A stretch of DNA of 64,000 nt, taken from positions 4,724,501 through 4,788,500 of the forward strand of contig NZ_JACHJW010000001.1 of NCBI RefSeq assembly GCF_014203835.1, written 5' to 3'. Each line of letters starts with the position of its first letter. Positions within the stretch are counted from its first letter, which is position 1. Positions 25,624 to 33,666 of the stretch are shown here, in pieces. The notes below the pieces were generated by a model, which was not told the DNA's origin, did no database searches, and saw only the letters and a list, made by a program, of their open reading frames with translations. The DNA comes from Micromonospora polyrhachis (GTDB lineage: Bacteria; Actinomycetota; Actinomycetes; Mycobacteriales; Micromonosporaceae). Position numbers and translations under genes: made by a program.

Positions 25624-27543
25624 TCATCGGCGTCCCGCCAGCTCAAGGTCCCCGTCTGGCTGCTCGCCTCGCCTCCGGTCGTCTGGCTGCTCGCCTCGCC
25701 TCCGGTCGTCTGGCTGCTCGCCTCGCCTCCGGTCGTCCGGCTGCTCGCCTCGCCTCCGGTCGTCCGACTGCTGGCCGTGCTCTCGGGAGTCGGCGATCCG
25801 CAGCGCCTCGACGAGTTGACGGTAGAGGTCGTCGGTGGCGAGGAGTTCGCTGTGGGTGCCCTGGGCTCGGATCCGTCCATCCTCCATCACCGCGATGCTG
25901 TCGGCGTCGAGCACCGTGGAGAGGCGGTGGGCGATGGTGACGACGGCACCGACGGCGGCCCGGTCCCGGATGCAGTCGTGCAGGGCCGCCTCGGTGAGCC
26001 CGTCGACCTGCGCGGTCGCTTCGTCCAGCAGCAGGACCTCCGGGGTACGCAGGATCGCCCGGGCCAGGGCGATGCGCTGCCGCTGACCGCCGGAGACCGC
26101 ACTGGAGGAGAGTGAGGTGTCCAGGCCCTCGTCCAGCGAGTCGATCTTTTCGTCCAGCCGGACCGCCTTCAGGACGGCCCGTAGCTCGTCGTCGGTGGCA
26201 TCGGGGTGGGTGAAGAGCAGGTTGTCCCGGATGGTGCCGGGCACGACCGGCGTCTCCTGTTCGACGTACGCGAGTTTGGCCCGAACCTCGCTGTGCGAGT
26301 ACGTCGCGTAGGGACGACCGTCGAGCAGCAGTTCCCCCTCGGTCGGTTCGAGGAAGCGCAGGACCAGGGAGAACAGGGTCGTCTTGCCCGCTCCCGAGGG
26401 GCCGACGATGGCGGTGTGCCCCCGGCGCGGGATGGTCAGGTCGATGCCCCGAACGGCGGGGGCGGTGTCCGGCGCGTACCGCGCGGTGACGGCGCGGAAG
26501 ACGAGCACGGGCGAGTCGTCGTACCCGGTCTGGTCTGCTGTGGACGGCCCGGCGGGGGCGGCTGCCACCCGGGGTTCGACGGCGATGGCCTCGATCTCGC
26601 GGATGCGGGACGCGGCGGCGATGCCGGCCTGGAGGGCGGTGACGTTCTGGGTCAGCTCGCTGATCGGGCCCATCAGTTGGAAGGCGTAGAGCAGGAAGGC
26701 GATGAGGCTGGAGAGCTCCAACAGCCCGAGCTGCGCTCGCCAGGCACCGATGCCGAGGATCGCGATGATCGACAACTGGATGCCGGTCCAGGCGATCGTC
26801 CAGACCGAGGCGGTCCGCCGAGCGGCCCGTACGCTGTGCGCGGCCGAGTCCCGGGCGTCGGCGATGATCCGCTCACCCTGCCGGACCTCGGCCCGGCTCG
26901 CCTTGACGGTACGGATCGCGCGAAGCGCACCTTCGAGTGATCCGCCGAGCCGGCCGACCGATTCCTGTGCCGCCTCCTGCGCCTTGGCGATCGAGGGCAT
27001 CAGCGTCGCCATGATGATGGCGACCACGATCACCGCGACCAGGGTGCTGCCGAGCAGTACGAGGTCGAGCACGCCCATCAGTACCAGGGTGCCGAGCAGG
27101 GCGAGCGTGCTGTTGATCAGTCCGACGATGCTGCCGGACGCCTGGTGCAGGAGTGCGGTGTCGGAGGTGACCCGGGTGACCAGCTCGCCGCTCGGTCGCT
27201 TGAGCAGTTCACCGATCTTCGCGGCGAGGTAGCGCCGGATGACCGAGGTGCGGGCGTCCAGCACAACCCGTTCGGCCAGGGTGCCCAGCAGCACCCACTG
27301 CCACAGCGACACCGCCGCACCCACGACGACCAGGGCCAGCAGTACGGCGATCGGTTGGGTCATCGACGCGGCGGCACCGAGGGTGTCGAGGACCCACTTG
27401 GTGACCATGGGTGTGGCGAGTCCGATGGCGTTGGCGAAGAGCCCGAGCACGAGTCCGAGCAGCAACACCCGCCAGTGCGGGGTGACGAAGGAGAGGAGGA
27501 GCCGAAGTCGCGGAAGAGATGCGTCTGATTTCGGATCGTTCAC
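25624..27543 (-). CDS. ABC exporter half-transporter (permease-ATPase fusion)
   Basis: This 639-residue protein has six N-terminal membrane helices (residues ~20-310) fused to a nucleotide-binding domain: Walker A GPSGAGKTT, Q-loop VEQETPVVPGT, signature VSGGQRQR, Walker B VLLLDEATAQVD and H-loop TIAHRLSTV. It works as a homodimer, probably exporting lipids, drugs or peptides. The last ~40 residues are four copies of RRRGEQPDD from a 27-bp repeat, a charged cytosolic tail. It is divergent from a TetR gene, and a perfect palindrome begins 6 nt upstream of its ATG, so it is very probably repressed by that TetR. Confidence 0.93.
   Translation of the reverse strand: MNDPKSDASLPRLRLLLSFVTPHWRVLLLGLVLGLFANAIGLATPMVTKWVLDTLGAAASMTQPIAVLLALVVVGAAVSLWQWVLLGTLAERVVLDARTSVIRRYLAAKIGELLKRPSGELVTRVTSDTALLHQASGSIVGLINSTLALLGTLVLMGVLDLVLLGSTLVAVIVVAIIMATLMPSIAKAQEAAQESVGRLGGSLEGALRAIRTVKASRAEVRQGERIIADARDSAAHSVRAARRTASVWTIAWTGIQLSIIAILGIGAWRAQLGLLELSSLIAFLLYAFQLMGPISELTQNVTALQAGIAAASRIREIEAIAVEPRVAAAPAGPSTADQTGYDDSPVLVFRAVTARYAPDTAPAVRGIDLTIPRRGHTAIVGPSGAGKTTLFSLVLRFLEPTEGELLLDGRPYATYSHSEVRAKLAYVEQETPVVPGTIRDNLLFTHPDATDDELRAVLKAVRLDEKIDSLDEGLDTSLSSSAVSGGQRQRIALARAILRTPEVLLLDEATAQVDGLTEAALHDCIRDRAAVGAVVTIAHRLSTVLDADSIAVMEDGRIRAQGTHSELLATDDLYRQLVEALRIADSREHGQQSDDRRRGEQPDDRRRGEQPDDRRRGEQPDDRRRGEQPDGDLELAGRR
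25660..25767 (-). repeat. 27-bp in-frame tandem repeat x4 at the ABC gene 3' end
   Basis: Units 25660-25686, 25687-25713, 25714-25740 and 25741-25767 (CTGCTCGCCTCGCCTCCGGT core) encode the charged nonapeptide repeats of the exporter tail. Confidence 0.95.
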
Positions 27544-27549
27544 GTCCTC

Positions 27550-27573
27550 TAGTGGAACACATCTGTTCCACTA
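27550..27573. promoter_or_regulatory. TetR operator between exporter and regulator genes
   Basis: A perfect inverted repeat: TAGTGGAACA and TGTTCCACTA around CATC. It is placed 6 bp before the ABC start codon and 45 bp before the TetR start. Confidence 0.85.
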
Positions 27574-27618
27574 CGGTCAAAGGATTTACCGTTTAGGGGC
27601 GCTTGCTAACCTCATCGG

Positions 27619-28185
27619 GTGAGCGACGTGAAGGAAAGCGGCAGTCGAGCCCGTACCCGGCAGGCGATCATCGAGGCCGCCATCGAGGTGCTCGGGCAGA
27701 ATCCGGCCGCATCCCTCGGTGAGATCGCGGTGGCGGCGGACGTCGGCCGGACCACCCTGCACCGCTACTTCCCCGAGCGGTCCGACCTGCTGGCCGCGAT
27801 CAGCGCGGAGAGCGTGGCCCGGATCAACCAGGCGGCCGAACGCGCCCGCCTCGGCGAGGGCACCGGTGCCGAGGCGCTACGCCGGCTCTGCCACGAATAC
27901 TTCGACCTTGGCGATCTGCTGTCGCTGCTCTTCAACGATCCGCAACTCGTCGGCAATCCGGTGGGGGACGACCAGGGCGGTTGTGACCCCCGGTTCGACG
28001 CGATGGTCGAGCGGGGCCATCGAGACGGCTCACTCGATCCGGAGCTGCCAGCCTCCTGGCTACAGAGCGTGCTCTGGTCCCAGCTCTACAGTGGCTGGAG
28101 CTACCTCGCCGAGACCGGAGCCTCCCGCCACGAGGTGCTCCGCCTGGTCGTCCGCACCGTCGAGAAGGCCATCGGCCCGAGGTAA
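27619..28185 (+). CDS. TetR-family transcriptional repressor
   Basis: This 188-residue repressor has the TetR helix-turn-helix (RQAIIEAAIEVLG..SLGEIAVAADVGRTTLHRYFPERSDLL) and a helical ligand domain. The GTG start has TAACCT 6 nt upstream and no Shine-Dalgarno, a leaderless arrangement. The divergent ABC exporter and shared palindrome indicate a ligand-inducible efflux unit in which both genes are repressed. Confidence 0.93.
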   Translation: MSDVKESGSRARTRQAIIEAAIEVLGQNPAASLGEIAVAADVGRTTLHRYFPERSDLLAAISAESVARINQAAERARLGEGTGAEALRRLCHEYFDLGDLLSLLFNDPQLVGNPVGDDQGGCDPRFDAMVERGHRDGSLDPELPASWLQSVLWSQLYSGWSYLAETGASRHEVLRLVVRTVEKAIGPR

Positions 28186-28450
28186 GGAAGGGCCCCGCCT
28201 GACGCCTCAACTGCCGGGGCGAACTTCCGGTCGTCCGGATGGCCCCGTGGGGATGGATGGTTACCCTGGTCATGCCTATTGATCGAGAGGCGGCGGCATA
28301 CGGTCGGCTTCCGCTGACGTCCTGGGGTGCAGGTCGACGCCGGTCGCGGCTTCGTACCCGATGGTGGGTGAATCCTGCCGCTACGCGGGCATCGATCTCC
28401 GTACGCTCGTGGCATCGCCCAAAGGGCACCGCACGACAAAGACTTGAACG

Positions 28451-28912
28451 GTGACGAACCGACGACTCCGTGCGACCCTGCTGGCCGTCGCGCTGCCCAT
28501 CGCCCTGACGATGGTCGCATGTGGGGCAGGAACCGCCGACCCGACAGCGCAACCGACCGAGCGGACGGTCGAGGTTTCGTCCTCGCCGACGTCGACTCCC
28601 ACGGCTACTCCGAGCCCGAGCGCCGCATCGCCCACCCCGTCGCCGGACGTACCCGGGGCGTTGACCACCACCCTGCCGCCGCTGCCCAAGCCACCGGTCA
28701 AGCCGGCCCCCACCAAGAGCGTGAAGCCGACGAGAAAGGCACCAGCCCCGACGCCGAAGAAGACGACCACGACGAAGAAGCCCAGCGGCGGCAGCGCCTA
28801 CTACGCGAACTGCGCGGCGGTACGAGCGGCGGGCAAGGCCCCGCTCTACCGCGGTCAGCCCGGCTATTCCCGCAAGCTCGATCGGGACGGTGACGGAGTC
28901 GCCTGCGAATGA
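28451..28912 (+). CDS. Excalibur calcium-binding domain lipoprotein
   Basis: This 153-residue lipoprotein has a signal peptide with lipobox VACG (Cys24). A long Thr/Pro/Ser/Lys linker (residues ~35-115) would cross the cell wall. The C-terminal ~37 residues are an excalibur domain: YYANCAAVRAAG..YSRKLDRDGDGVACE, with DxDxDGxxCE calcium ligands and two Cys. Start is GTG. It is a surface-anchored protein of unknown partner. A terminator follows before the tRNA. Confidence 0.88.
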   Translation: MTNRRLRATLLAVALPIALTMVACGAGTADPTAQPTERTVEVSSSPTSTPTATPSPSAASPTPSPDVPGALTTTLPPLPKPPVKPAPTKSVKPTRKAPAPTPKKTTTTKKPSGGSAYYANCAAVRAAGKAPLYRGQPGYSRKLDRDGDGVACE

Positions 28913-28985
28913 TCGTTCTGCCGGGGCGAGGTCGACCACGTGCTGACCATGCCCGTGTCCCCTGGGTGTCCCCATACGCAGAGCG

Positions 28986-29017
28986 ACGCCCCTCCGGTTT
29001 GTTGATTGGAGGGGCGT
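28986..29017 (+). terminator. Terminator downstream of the excalibur gene
   Basis: A 10-bp perfect stem ACGCCCCTCC/GGAGGGGCGT with a 12-nt loop, followed by TTC. It lies 19 bp from the tRNA 3' end on the opposite strand. Confidence 0.75.
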
Positions 29018-29036
29018 TTCGCCTGTTCAATCCCTG

Positions 29037-29109
29037 CGCGCCCGGCAGGATTCGAACCTGCGGCCTTGAGATTAGAAGTCTCCTGCTCTATCCGCTGAGC
29101 TACGGGCGC
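29037..29109 (-). tRNA. tRNA-Arg (anticodon TCT)
   Basis: A complete cloverleaf on the - strand: 7-bp acceptor stem GCGCCCG/CGGGCGC, D-arm TAGCTCAGCGGATAGAGCA, anticodon loop CTTCTAA with TCT, and T-arm GGTTCGAATCC. The 3' CCA is not encoded. It reads AGA codons, which are rare in this GC-rich sequence. Confidence 0.96.
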
Positions 29110-29279
29110 CTGGTGTGGTGCGCCAGAAGGTTACCCAAGCCGCCGGTTGGTCGTCCGGCTGGATGGGGGGGTGACCGTCCGGCCAGCACATCCTAGGTTT
29201 ACAGACCGGCCGCTGACGAGCATCAGGTTTTCGATGTCCCTGGGTGTCGGCCGGTCGTCGCCCTCAGGTGCCGGCTGGG

Positions 29280-30251
29280 TCACCGCTCCGCTTCGCCGGT
29301 GTCGGCCGGGGTGAGGAACGCGTCGACCCAGCGGCCCAGTTCGGTGAAGACCTGCTCGCGAACAGCCGGTCCGGAGAGCGTGAGATCGTGCATGCCGCCG
29401 TCGAACCGGACCAGGGTGACGTGCCGTCCTAGTCGGGGTGCCCAACGGACCATGTGTTCCACGTCGAGTACGGCGTCGGCCAACGCCGCCGAATCCTGCC
29501 ACCGGGCGCCCCGGAAGCTCCGTGTCGAGCAGGCCAGCATCACCGGTACGGGGATCGCCAGCCCCGCCCGCAGCTGCTGCTGGGCCCGGCGGATGGCGGC
29601 CAGCCACCCGACCCGTACCGGGAATCCACCGAGCGGCTTCCAGGCCAGGTCGTAGGTCCACTCGCCGCGCTGGGTGGCGTGCAGGCTCTGGCCGTACACG
29701 TTGGGGAGCCGGATCGGGACGACCCGGTAGGGCGACCCCCGACCGAGCCAGGTCACGGCCGACGCCAACGGCCGGCGTACCAGCCAGGGGGCGTTCAGGT
29801 CGAAGAAGGGGCTGTTGAGGAATGCCCCGTCGACGATGCCCGCGTCCCGTCGGGCGTGCGCCCAGAGCGCGGTGAGCAGGCCGCCGGTGGAGTGCCCGAT
29901 GGTCAGCAGGGTGTCGTGGCCGTCCTCGGCGCGGATGATCCGGGCCGCCTCGTCCAGCTCCGGGAAGTAGTCGCTCAGGTCGCGGCAGAAGTTCGGTGTC
30001 TGGTGGGGGAGCAGGCTACGGCCGTACTTGCGCAGGTCGAGGGCGTAGAAGTCCCATCCGCGCTCGGTGAAGAACTCGGCCAGGTGGGTCTGGAAGAAGT
30101 AGTCGACGAACCCGTGTACGTAGAGCACGGCCCGCCGGCTCGGCTGCTCCGCGCGACACCGGACGAGGGTGGCCACCACCGGGCCTTCGTCGTCCTGCCC
30201 CAGGTCGATCGTGTGGCACTCGTACGGGGTGCCGAGGACATCCGGTTCCAC
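29280..30251 (-). CDS. Alpha/beta hydrolase (serine aminopeptidase S33 type)
   Basis: This 323-residue hydrolase has HGFVDYFFQTHLAEFF at the oxyanion region, nucleophile elbow GHSTGG (Ser121), and a late GGMHDLTLSG carrying the catalytic His. It resembles lysophospholipase/monoacylglycerol-lipase-like actinobacterial proteins with an N-terminal ECHTIDLG strand. There is no export signal. It is divergent from ssb. The substrate is unknown. Confidence 0.9.
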   Translation of the reverse strand: MEPDVLGTPYECHTIDLGQDDEGPVVATLVRCRAEQPSRRAVLYVHGFVDYFFQTHLAEFFTERGWDFYALDLRKYGRSLLPHQTPNFCRDLSDYFPELDEAARIIRAEDGHDTLLTIGHSTGGLLTALWAHARRDAGIVDGAFLNSPFFDLNAPWLVRRPLASAVTWLGRGSPYRVVPIRLPNVYGQSLHATQRGEWTYDLAWKPLGGFPVRVGWLAAIRRAQQQLRAGLAIPVPVMLACSTRSFRGARWQDSAALADAVLDVEHMVRWAPRLGRHVTLVRFDGGMHDLTLSGPAVREQVFTELGRWVDAFLTPADTGEAER

Positions 30252-30303
30252 GCTGCGACGTTACCTCGCGGTAGCGGTAGCAGATAAGTGCATGATCAGG
30301 TTC

Positions 30304-30312
30304 TTTTCCACA
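30304..30312 (+). promoter_or_regulatory. DnaA-box-like site 1
   Basis: TTTTCCACA differs by one base from the actinobacterial DnaA box TTGTCCACA. It is 19 bp before a perfect match in the same orientation, 119 bp upstream of ssb. Confidence 0.45.
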
Positions 30313-30322
30313 GGTGCCCCGG

Positions 30323-30331
30323 TTGTCCACA
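30323..30331 (+). promoter_or_regulatory. DnaA-box-like site 2 (perfect TTGTCCACA)
   Basis: An exact match to the high-GC Gram-positive DnaA box consensus, located 100 bp upstream of the ssb start. Single 9-mers occur by chance, but two in tandem before a replication gene is suggestive. Confidence 0.55.
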
Positions 30332-30430
30332 GCTCGCGGTTGCGTGGTCGCGGCGGCAGGTGGCTGCGGTCCAGGCTGTGCGACGAGTCGACTCGGACAG
30401 ATCGTGGAACCGGAACCCTGTGGAGGGGCG

Positions 30431-31072
30431 ATGTTCGATACGTATGTGACCGTGGTGGGAAACGTGCTCACCGCGCCGGAGTGGCGGCGTACGACGCAGA
30501 GCGGCACGCTGGTGGCCAACTTCAAGGTGGCGTCGACCGCCCGCCGGCTCGACCGGGAGAGCGGCCGGTGGGTGGATGGAAACAGCCTTCGCGTACGCGT
30601 CAACTGCTGGCGCAAACTCGCCGAGGGGGTCGCCTCCTCGATCATGGTCGGTGACCCGGTGGTGGTGGCCGGCCGCCTGTACACCCGGGACTGGGTCGAC
30701 GACGCCGGTAACCACCGCACCCTCTACGAGCTGGAGGCGGTCGCCGTGGGGCACGACCTGTCCCGGGGGCGGGGCAAGTTCCAGCGCAACCGGCCGAGCA
30801 TGACCACCAGTTCGATCGAGGACGAGGAGGCCGAGGCCCGAGTCCACGGGGAAATCGCCGAGCTGGTGGCGGAGGATGAGGCCCCGACTCGGCCCGACGA
30901 CCGCCCGTTCGACGACGACGATCTGTCGGAGATGCCGGTCTCCCCAGCGGGTGGCTACCTACCCGCGCTCGGCCAGCGGTCCGCGACCGACGTCCGGATT
31001 GGTGATCTCGATGCGGAGGAAGGCATCGAGGAGGAGGACGTCGAGTCGGCTGCCCTGCCGGTGCCGGCCTGA
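30431..31072 (+). CDS. ssb: Single-stranded DNA-binding protein
   Basis: This 213-residue SSB has an OB-fold in residues 1-115 (FDTYVTVVGNVLTAPEWRRT..SLRVRVNCWRKLAEGV..GDPVVVAGRLYTRDW). The C-terminal ~95 residues are acidic and disordered, but the protein ends LPVPA rather than the DDDIPF-type tip that recruits repair proteins, so it is probably a secondary SSB. It lacks rpsF/rpsR neighbours, consistent with a paralog. ATG 30431 follows GGAGGGG; the frame upstream is non-coding. Two DnaA-box-like sites are upstream. Confidence 0.92.
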   Translation: MFDTYVTVVGNVLTAPEWRRTTQSGTLVANFKVASTARRLDRESGRWVDGNSLRVRVNCWRKLAEGVASSIMVGDPVVVAGRLYTRDWVDDAGNHRTLYELEAVAVGHDLSRGRGKFQRNRPSMTTSSIEDEEAEARVHGEIAELVAEDEAPTRPDDRPFDDDDLSEMPVSPAGGYLPALGQRSATDVRIGDLDAEEGIEEEDVESAALPVPA

Positions 31073-31161
31073 TCGGCCTGATCGGTCTGATCGTGCGGAT
31101 CGGATGGATCGGCCTGATCGAATGGATCGGCCTGATCAGATGGATCGGGCGGATCGGGCGG
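31065..31161. repeat. Irregular GATCGGCCTGAT repeat downstream of ssb
   Basis: Nine-to-twelve-base variations on ATCGGCCTG and ATGGATCGG begin at the ssb stop codon and fill the gap to the convergent gene at 31163. They are degenerate compared with other arrays here. Confidence 0.7.
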
Positions 31162-31162
31162 T

Positions 31163-31441
31163 TCAGCTTCGGGGTGGAGGCGGGATGTCAGGGCACCCGT
31201 CCTCCCCCCGGGATCGGTTCCTTCTCGGCACCCAGCCGATGAGCCGGCCGTAGATCAGTGCGGGGTCTGTCGGGTAGAGGTCGGCCAGCGCCACCACGTA
31301 CAGGCCAGCCAGGTAGACATGTAACCCGATCCGATCGGCGGCGAACTCGTGCAGCAAGCCCAGTCGGGCCGTGCCACAGGGCCACGGGCCACCGCAGGCG
31401 CGGCACAGCCAGAGACGCCGGATCGGGGTGTGCGTGGTCAC
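31163..31441 (-). CDS. Small Cys-rich WPC-motif protein (92 aa)
   Basis: GTG at 31441 overlaps the stop of the upstream gene by four bases. The N-terminus RRLWLCRACGGPWPC has a CxxC...C arrangement suggesting a zinc ribbon; a helical segment follows (LHEFAADRIGLHVYLAGLYVVALADL). Close relatives accompany XRE/DUF397 genes in actinomycetes and are sometimes labelled flavin reductase without support. The upstream protein shares the CG..WPC motif. Function unknown. Confidence 0.75.
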   Translation of the reverse strand: MTTHTPIRRLWLCRACGGPWPCGTARLGLLHEFAADRIGLHVYLAGLYVVALADLYPTDPALIYGRLIGWVPRRNRSRGEDGCPDIPPPPRS

Positions 31442-31947
31442 CGGCCGTCGTCCGGTGGTGGAAACGGGTGCACCAGCACACCTGGCACCTGTAGCGCGCT
31501 CAGGTGCACGTACACCGTGTGCTCCAGCGGCCAGCCGCGTGCGCGCTGCGGTATGTCCCAGCCGCTGACCTCCACGCAGGAACGGCCATCGGCGTGTGTC
31601 ACCGGCCCGACGCTCGTTACCTCCAGCCACAACAGGTCATCCCCGTCGGGGAGGTAGTGGGAGCCGAGCAGGGACATCAGCGTGCCAGGCACGACACGCT
31701 CCGCGACCCACGCGGAGAGTACGCGGTGCGCGTCGAGGGGGTCCGGTTGTCTCATCAGGCACCGTGCCGAGGGTGGTAGCTCCGAGGTCCAGGGGACGGG
31801 GGAGTCGGCGCGCACCCGAGGTGCCCCTTCGCCGGGAAACGGATACCGGTCCGGGCAGGGCCATCTCAGTCCACAGACGCAGCGGCGGCCCAGGGTGCGC
31901 CAGTCACGGCGATGTTCGATGAGAGTGACTCTTCGGCCGTAGCGCAT
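31438..31947 (-). CDS. Cys-rich WPC-motif hypothetical protein (169 aa)
   Basis: ATG 31947 follows GAGAGGA by 8 nt; the longer upstream frame is non-coding. Residues ~17-31 (RRCVCGLRWPCPDR) carry three Cys in a likely metal site resembling that of the next gene; the rest is a soluble domain with GSHYLPDGDDLLWLEVTSVGP and VYVHLSALQVPGVL. It is coupled to the 92-aa gene by a GTGA overlap and divergent from the XRE/DUF397 pair. No known function. Confidence 0.75.
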   Translation of the reverse strand: MRYGRRVTLIEHRRDWRTLGRRCVCGLRWPCPDRYPFPGEGAPRVRADSPVPWTSELPPSARCLMRQPDPLDAHRVLSAWVAERVVPGTLMSLLGSHYLPDGDDLLWLEVTSVGPVTHADGRSCVEVSGWDIPQRARGWPLEHTVYVHLSALQVPGVLVHPFPPPDDGR

Positions 31948-31982
31948 GGCAATGGTCCTCTCTGCACTGAGATCGAGGTCGG

Positions 31983-32026
31983 GTGGGGACCACCGCGCGG
32001 GGCGCGGGGGAGGCGGGCGGTGGTCC
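31983..32026. other. Hairpin in the divergent region of the WPC and XRE units
   Basis: Perfect 12-bp arms GGGGACCACCGC and GCGGTGGTCCCC enclose a 20-nt GC-rich loop, 36 bp upstream of the 31947 start. It could be a 5' UTR structure or an operator-like element; nothing decides. Confidence 0.5.
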
Positions 32027-32203
32027 CCGGATCGGAAGAGTTCCCGCTGGCGGCATTGCCGTACCGCCACATCCGATAGACACATGCTGGTGTTCGGATG
32101 ACTACGCTCGGAAGGTGGTCGGGGCAGGTGGGCCCGCGCTGGGTAGGTCGCGGCAGCGCCAGGGCGAGGTGAGTAGTGGATCTATGACGGTGAGGGGAAC
32201 TGG

Positions 32204-33004
32204 ATGTCTGATCTAGCGGGACCATTGGCAGAGTTCGTCGTTGGGGAGATCCGCCGGGGCCGAGGGGCCGCCGGCATGACGCAGGAAGCATTCGGCCGGA
32301 AGGCCGGGTTCAGCGCCTCGCATGTCAGCGCCGTGGAGAGCGGTACCCGGGCGTTGACGATGTCGTTCGTCCGAGGCGCTGACCGTGCTTTGGAGACGGG
32401 GGGCTTCTATGAGCGCCTGGTGACCAGGTTCGGTGCTCCGTCGTGGTTCCGGCCGTGGCTGGACGCCGAGCGCGCCGCGATCCAGCTCTGCTGCTTCCAT
32501 CCGAACCTGATTCCGGGCCTGCTCCAGACGGCGGACTACGCGCGCGCCGTGCTGCGGCTGGCCCCCCGGTTGACCGACGACGAGGTCGACGAGCGGGTCG
32601 CCACCAGACTGGAGCGGCAGGGGATCCTCACCCAGGGTCACCCGCCGCAGCTCGTCGCGGTGGTGAACGAGACCGCCATCCGTCAAGCCGGTGAGGGCTG
32701 TGCCAAGGTCATGCCCGAGCAACTGCTGCACCTGCACAGGTGTGCCGAGCGGCCCAACATCAGCGTCCACGTCGTCCCGTCGAGCGCGGGGCTGCACGCG
32801 GGGCTCTCCGGTCCGCTGCTGCTGGCGCGCATGGCCGACAACAGTTGGGCGGGGCACCTGGAAAACCAGCTCGGTGGGACGGGGGCGGATCGACCGGAAG
32901 ATCTGGATACGCTGTTGGAGCGGTGGGAGAGCATCCGCAACGAGGCGCTGCCGAGCCGGCAGTCCCTGGCGCTCATCGAGGAAGTGGCGAACTCATGGAT
33001 CTGA
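32204..33004 (+). CDS. XRE-family HTH regulator with DUF5753 sensor domain
   Basis: This 266-residue regulator has a helix-turn-helix in residues ~13-68 (EIRRGRGAAGMTQEAFGRKAGFSASHVSAVESGTR) and a DUF5753 domain thereafter (WLDAERAAIQLCCFHPNLIPGLLQTADYARAVL). This is the actinomycete family that is nearly always paired with a DUF397 protein; characterised members such as WhiJ affect development and antibiotic production. It overlaps the DUF397 gene by 10 bp. Confidence 0.93.
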   Translation: MSDLAGPLAEFVVGEIRRGRGAAGMTQEAFGRKAGFSASHVSAVESGTRALTMSFVRGADRALETGGFYERLVTRFGAPSWFRPWLDAERAAIQLCCFHPNLIPGLLQTADYARAVLRLAPRLTDDEVDERVATRLERQGILTQGHPPQLVAVVNETAIRQAGEGCAKVMPEQLLHLHRCAERPNISVHVVPSSAGLHAGLSGPLLLARMADNSWAGHLENQLGGTGADRPEDLDTLLERWESIRNEALPSRQSLALIEEVANSWI

Positions 33005-33192
33005 TTGACGCTCGGTGGCGGAAGTCCACCCGCAGCGGCACCAGCGGCGGCGACTGCGTCGAGGTGGCCGACAACCTTCCCGGCATCGTCCTGGTCCGGG
33101 ACACCAAGAACCGCGATGGCGGCACGCTGACCTTCGATCCGGCCGCGTGGCGCGCGTTCGTCGGCTTCGCCGCCGAGCGGGCAAGCAACTGA
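32995..33192 (+). CDS. DUF397 protein (65 aa)
   Basis: The protein contains the DUF397 pattern WRKSTRSGTSGGDCVEVADN...VRDTKNRDGGTLTFDPAAWRAFV. DUF397 proteins act with their XRE partner, probably as a modulator or toxin/antitoxin-like counterpart, by analogy with AbaA/WhiJ loci. The 10-bp overlap indicates translational coupling. Confidence 0.93.
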   Translation: MDLIDARWRKSTRSGTSGGDCVEVADNLPGIVLVRDTKNRDGGTLTFDPAAWRAFVGFAAERASN

Positions 33193-33389
33193 CCCACCCG
33201 AAGCGCTCGCCCCGATTCTCGGTGGCGAGAGCGGTGTACAGCTAGCCGCTGACCTGGTCCGGGTGCGCGGGTAATCGTCCTGGGTACGCAGGTAACCAGA
33301 CAGGCGGATCGGTCGAGCTGGACGGGCGGTGAACAGGGTCCTGGATAGCGGGGGCCAGGTCCGGTTCGGCGGGGATTTTCGGAAGCGCT

Positions 33390-33449
33390 GGTAATCATGG
33401 CGTCATGGACCCTACGGCGCCTCGTGAGGTCCATGACGCCATGATTACC
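33390..33449. repeat. Long perfect palindrome, 22-bp arms
   Basis: Arms 33390-33411 (beginning GGTAATCATGGCGTCATGG) and 33428-33449 are exact reverse complements around a 16-nt loop. There is no T-run on either strand. A second palindrome of similar design lies at 56264-56321, and both have a TCATG..ACC end. Confidence 0.9.
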
Positions 33450-33472
33450 TTTGTTGACTGGCGCTGCCCATC

Positions 33473-33563
33473 GGATGCCACGGCACCCCGCCCCGTATAC
33501 GCCCCTAGCTCGACAGGCTGACGAACGACCATCACCACGGCAGAGACGACAGAAACTCAGCGT
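33473..33563. repeat. Direct repeat copy A flanking the secreted-protein gene
   Basis: GGATGCCACGGCACCCCGCC...GACGACAGAAACTCAGCG matches copy B (34213-34301) at roughly 85 percent by eye, same orientation. Weaker similarity extends about 25 bp to the left. Confidence 0.8.
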
Positions 33564-33666
33564 TCCGACTTGCGGGGTGGGGCGCCGCTGAACTATCGGT
33601 GATCACGTCACCACTCAGACCGGATTCCCGGCCAAGCACGCGGCAGCGCGATCACCGAGCTGCAGC

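Larger units (their letters stand above)
33193..33666. other. Intergenic region with long palindrome and direct repeat
   Basis: About 470 bp without a supported gene. It holds the 22-bp-arm palindrome (33390-33449) and the left copy of a ~90-130-bp direct repeat whose other copy lies beyond the next gene. Confidence 0.6.

Noticed and set aside
28239-28454. A 71-codon + frame before the excalibur gene.
   Set aside because: Trp/Arg-rich product, no ribosome binding site, no promoter arrangement like neighbouring genes.
30304-30331. Replication origin suggested by DnaA-box-like sites.
   Set aside because: Only two boxes, no AT-rich unwinding region and no dnaA, dnaN or recF nearby.
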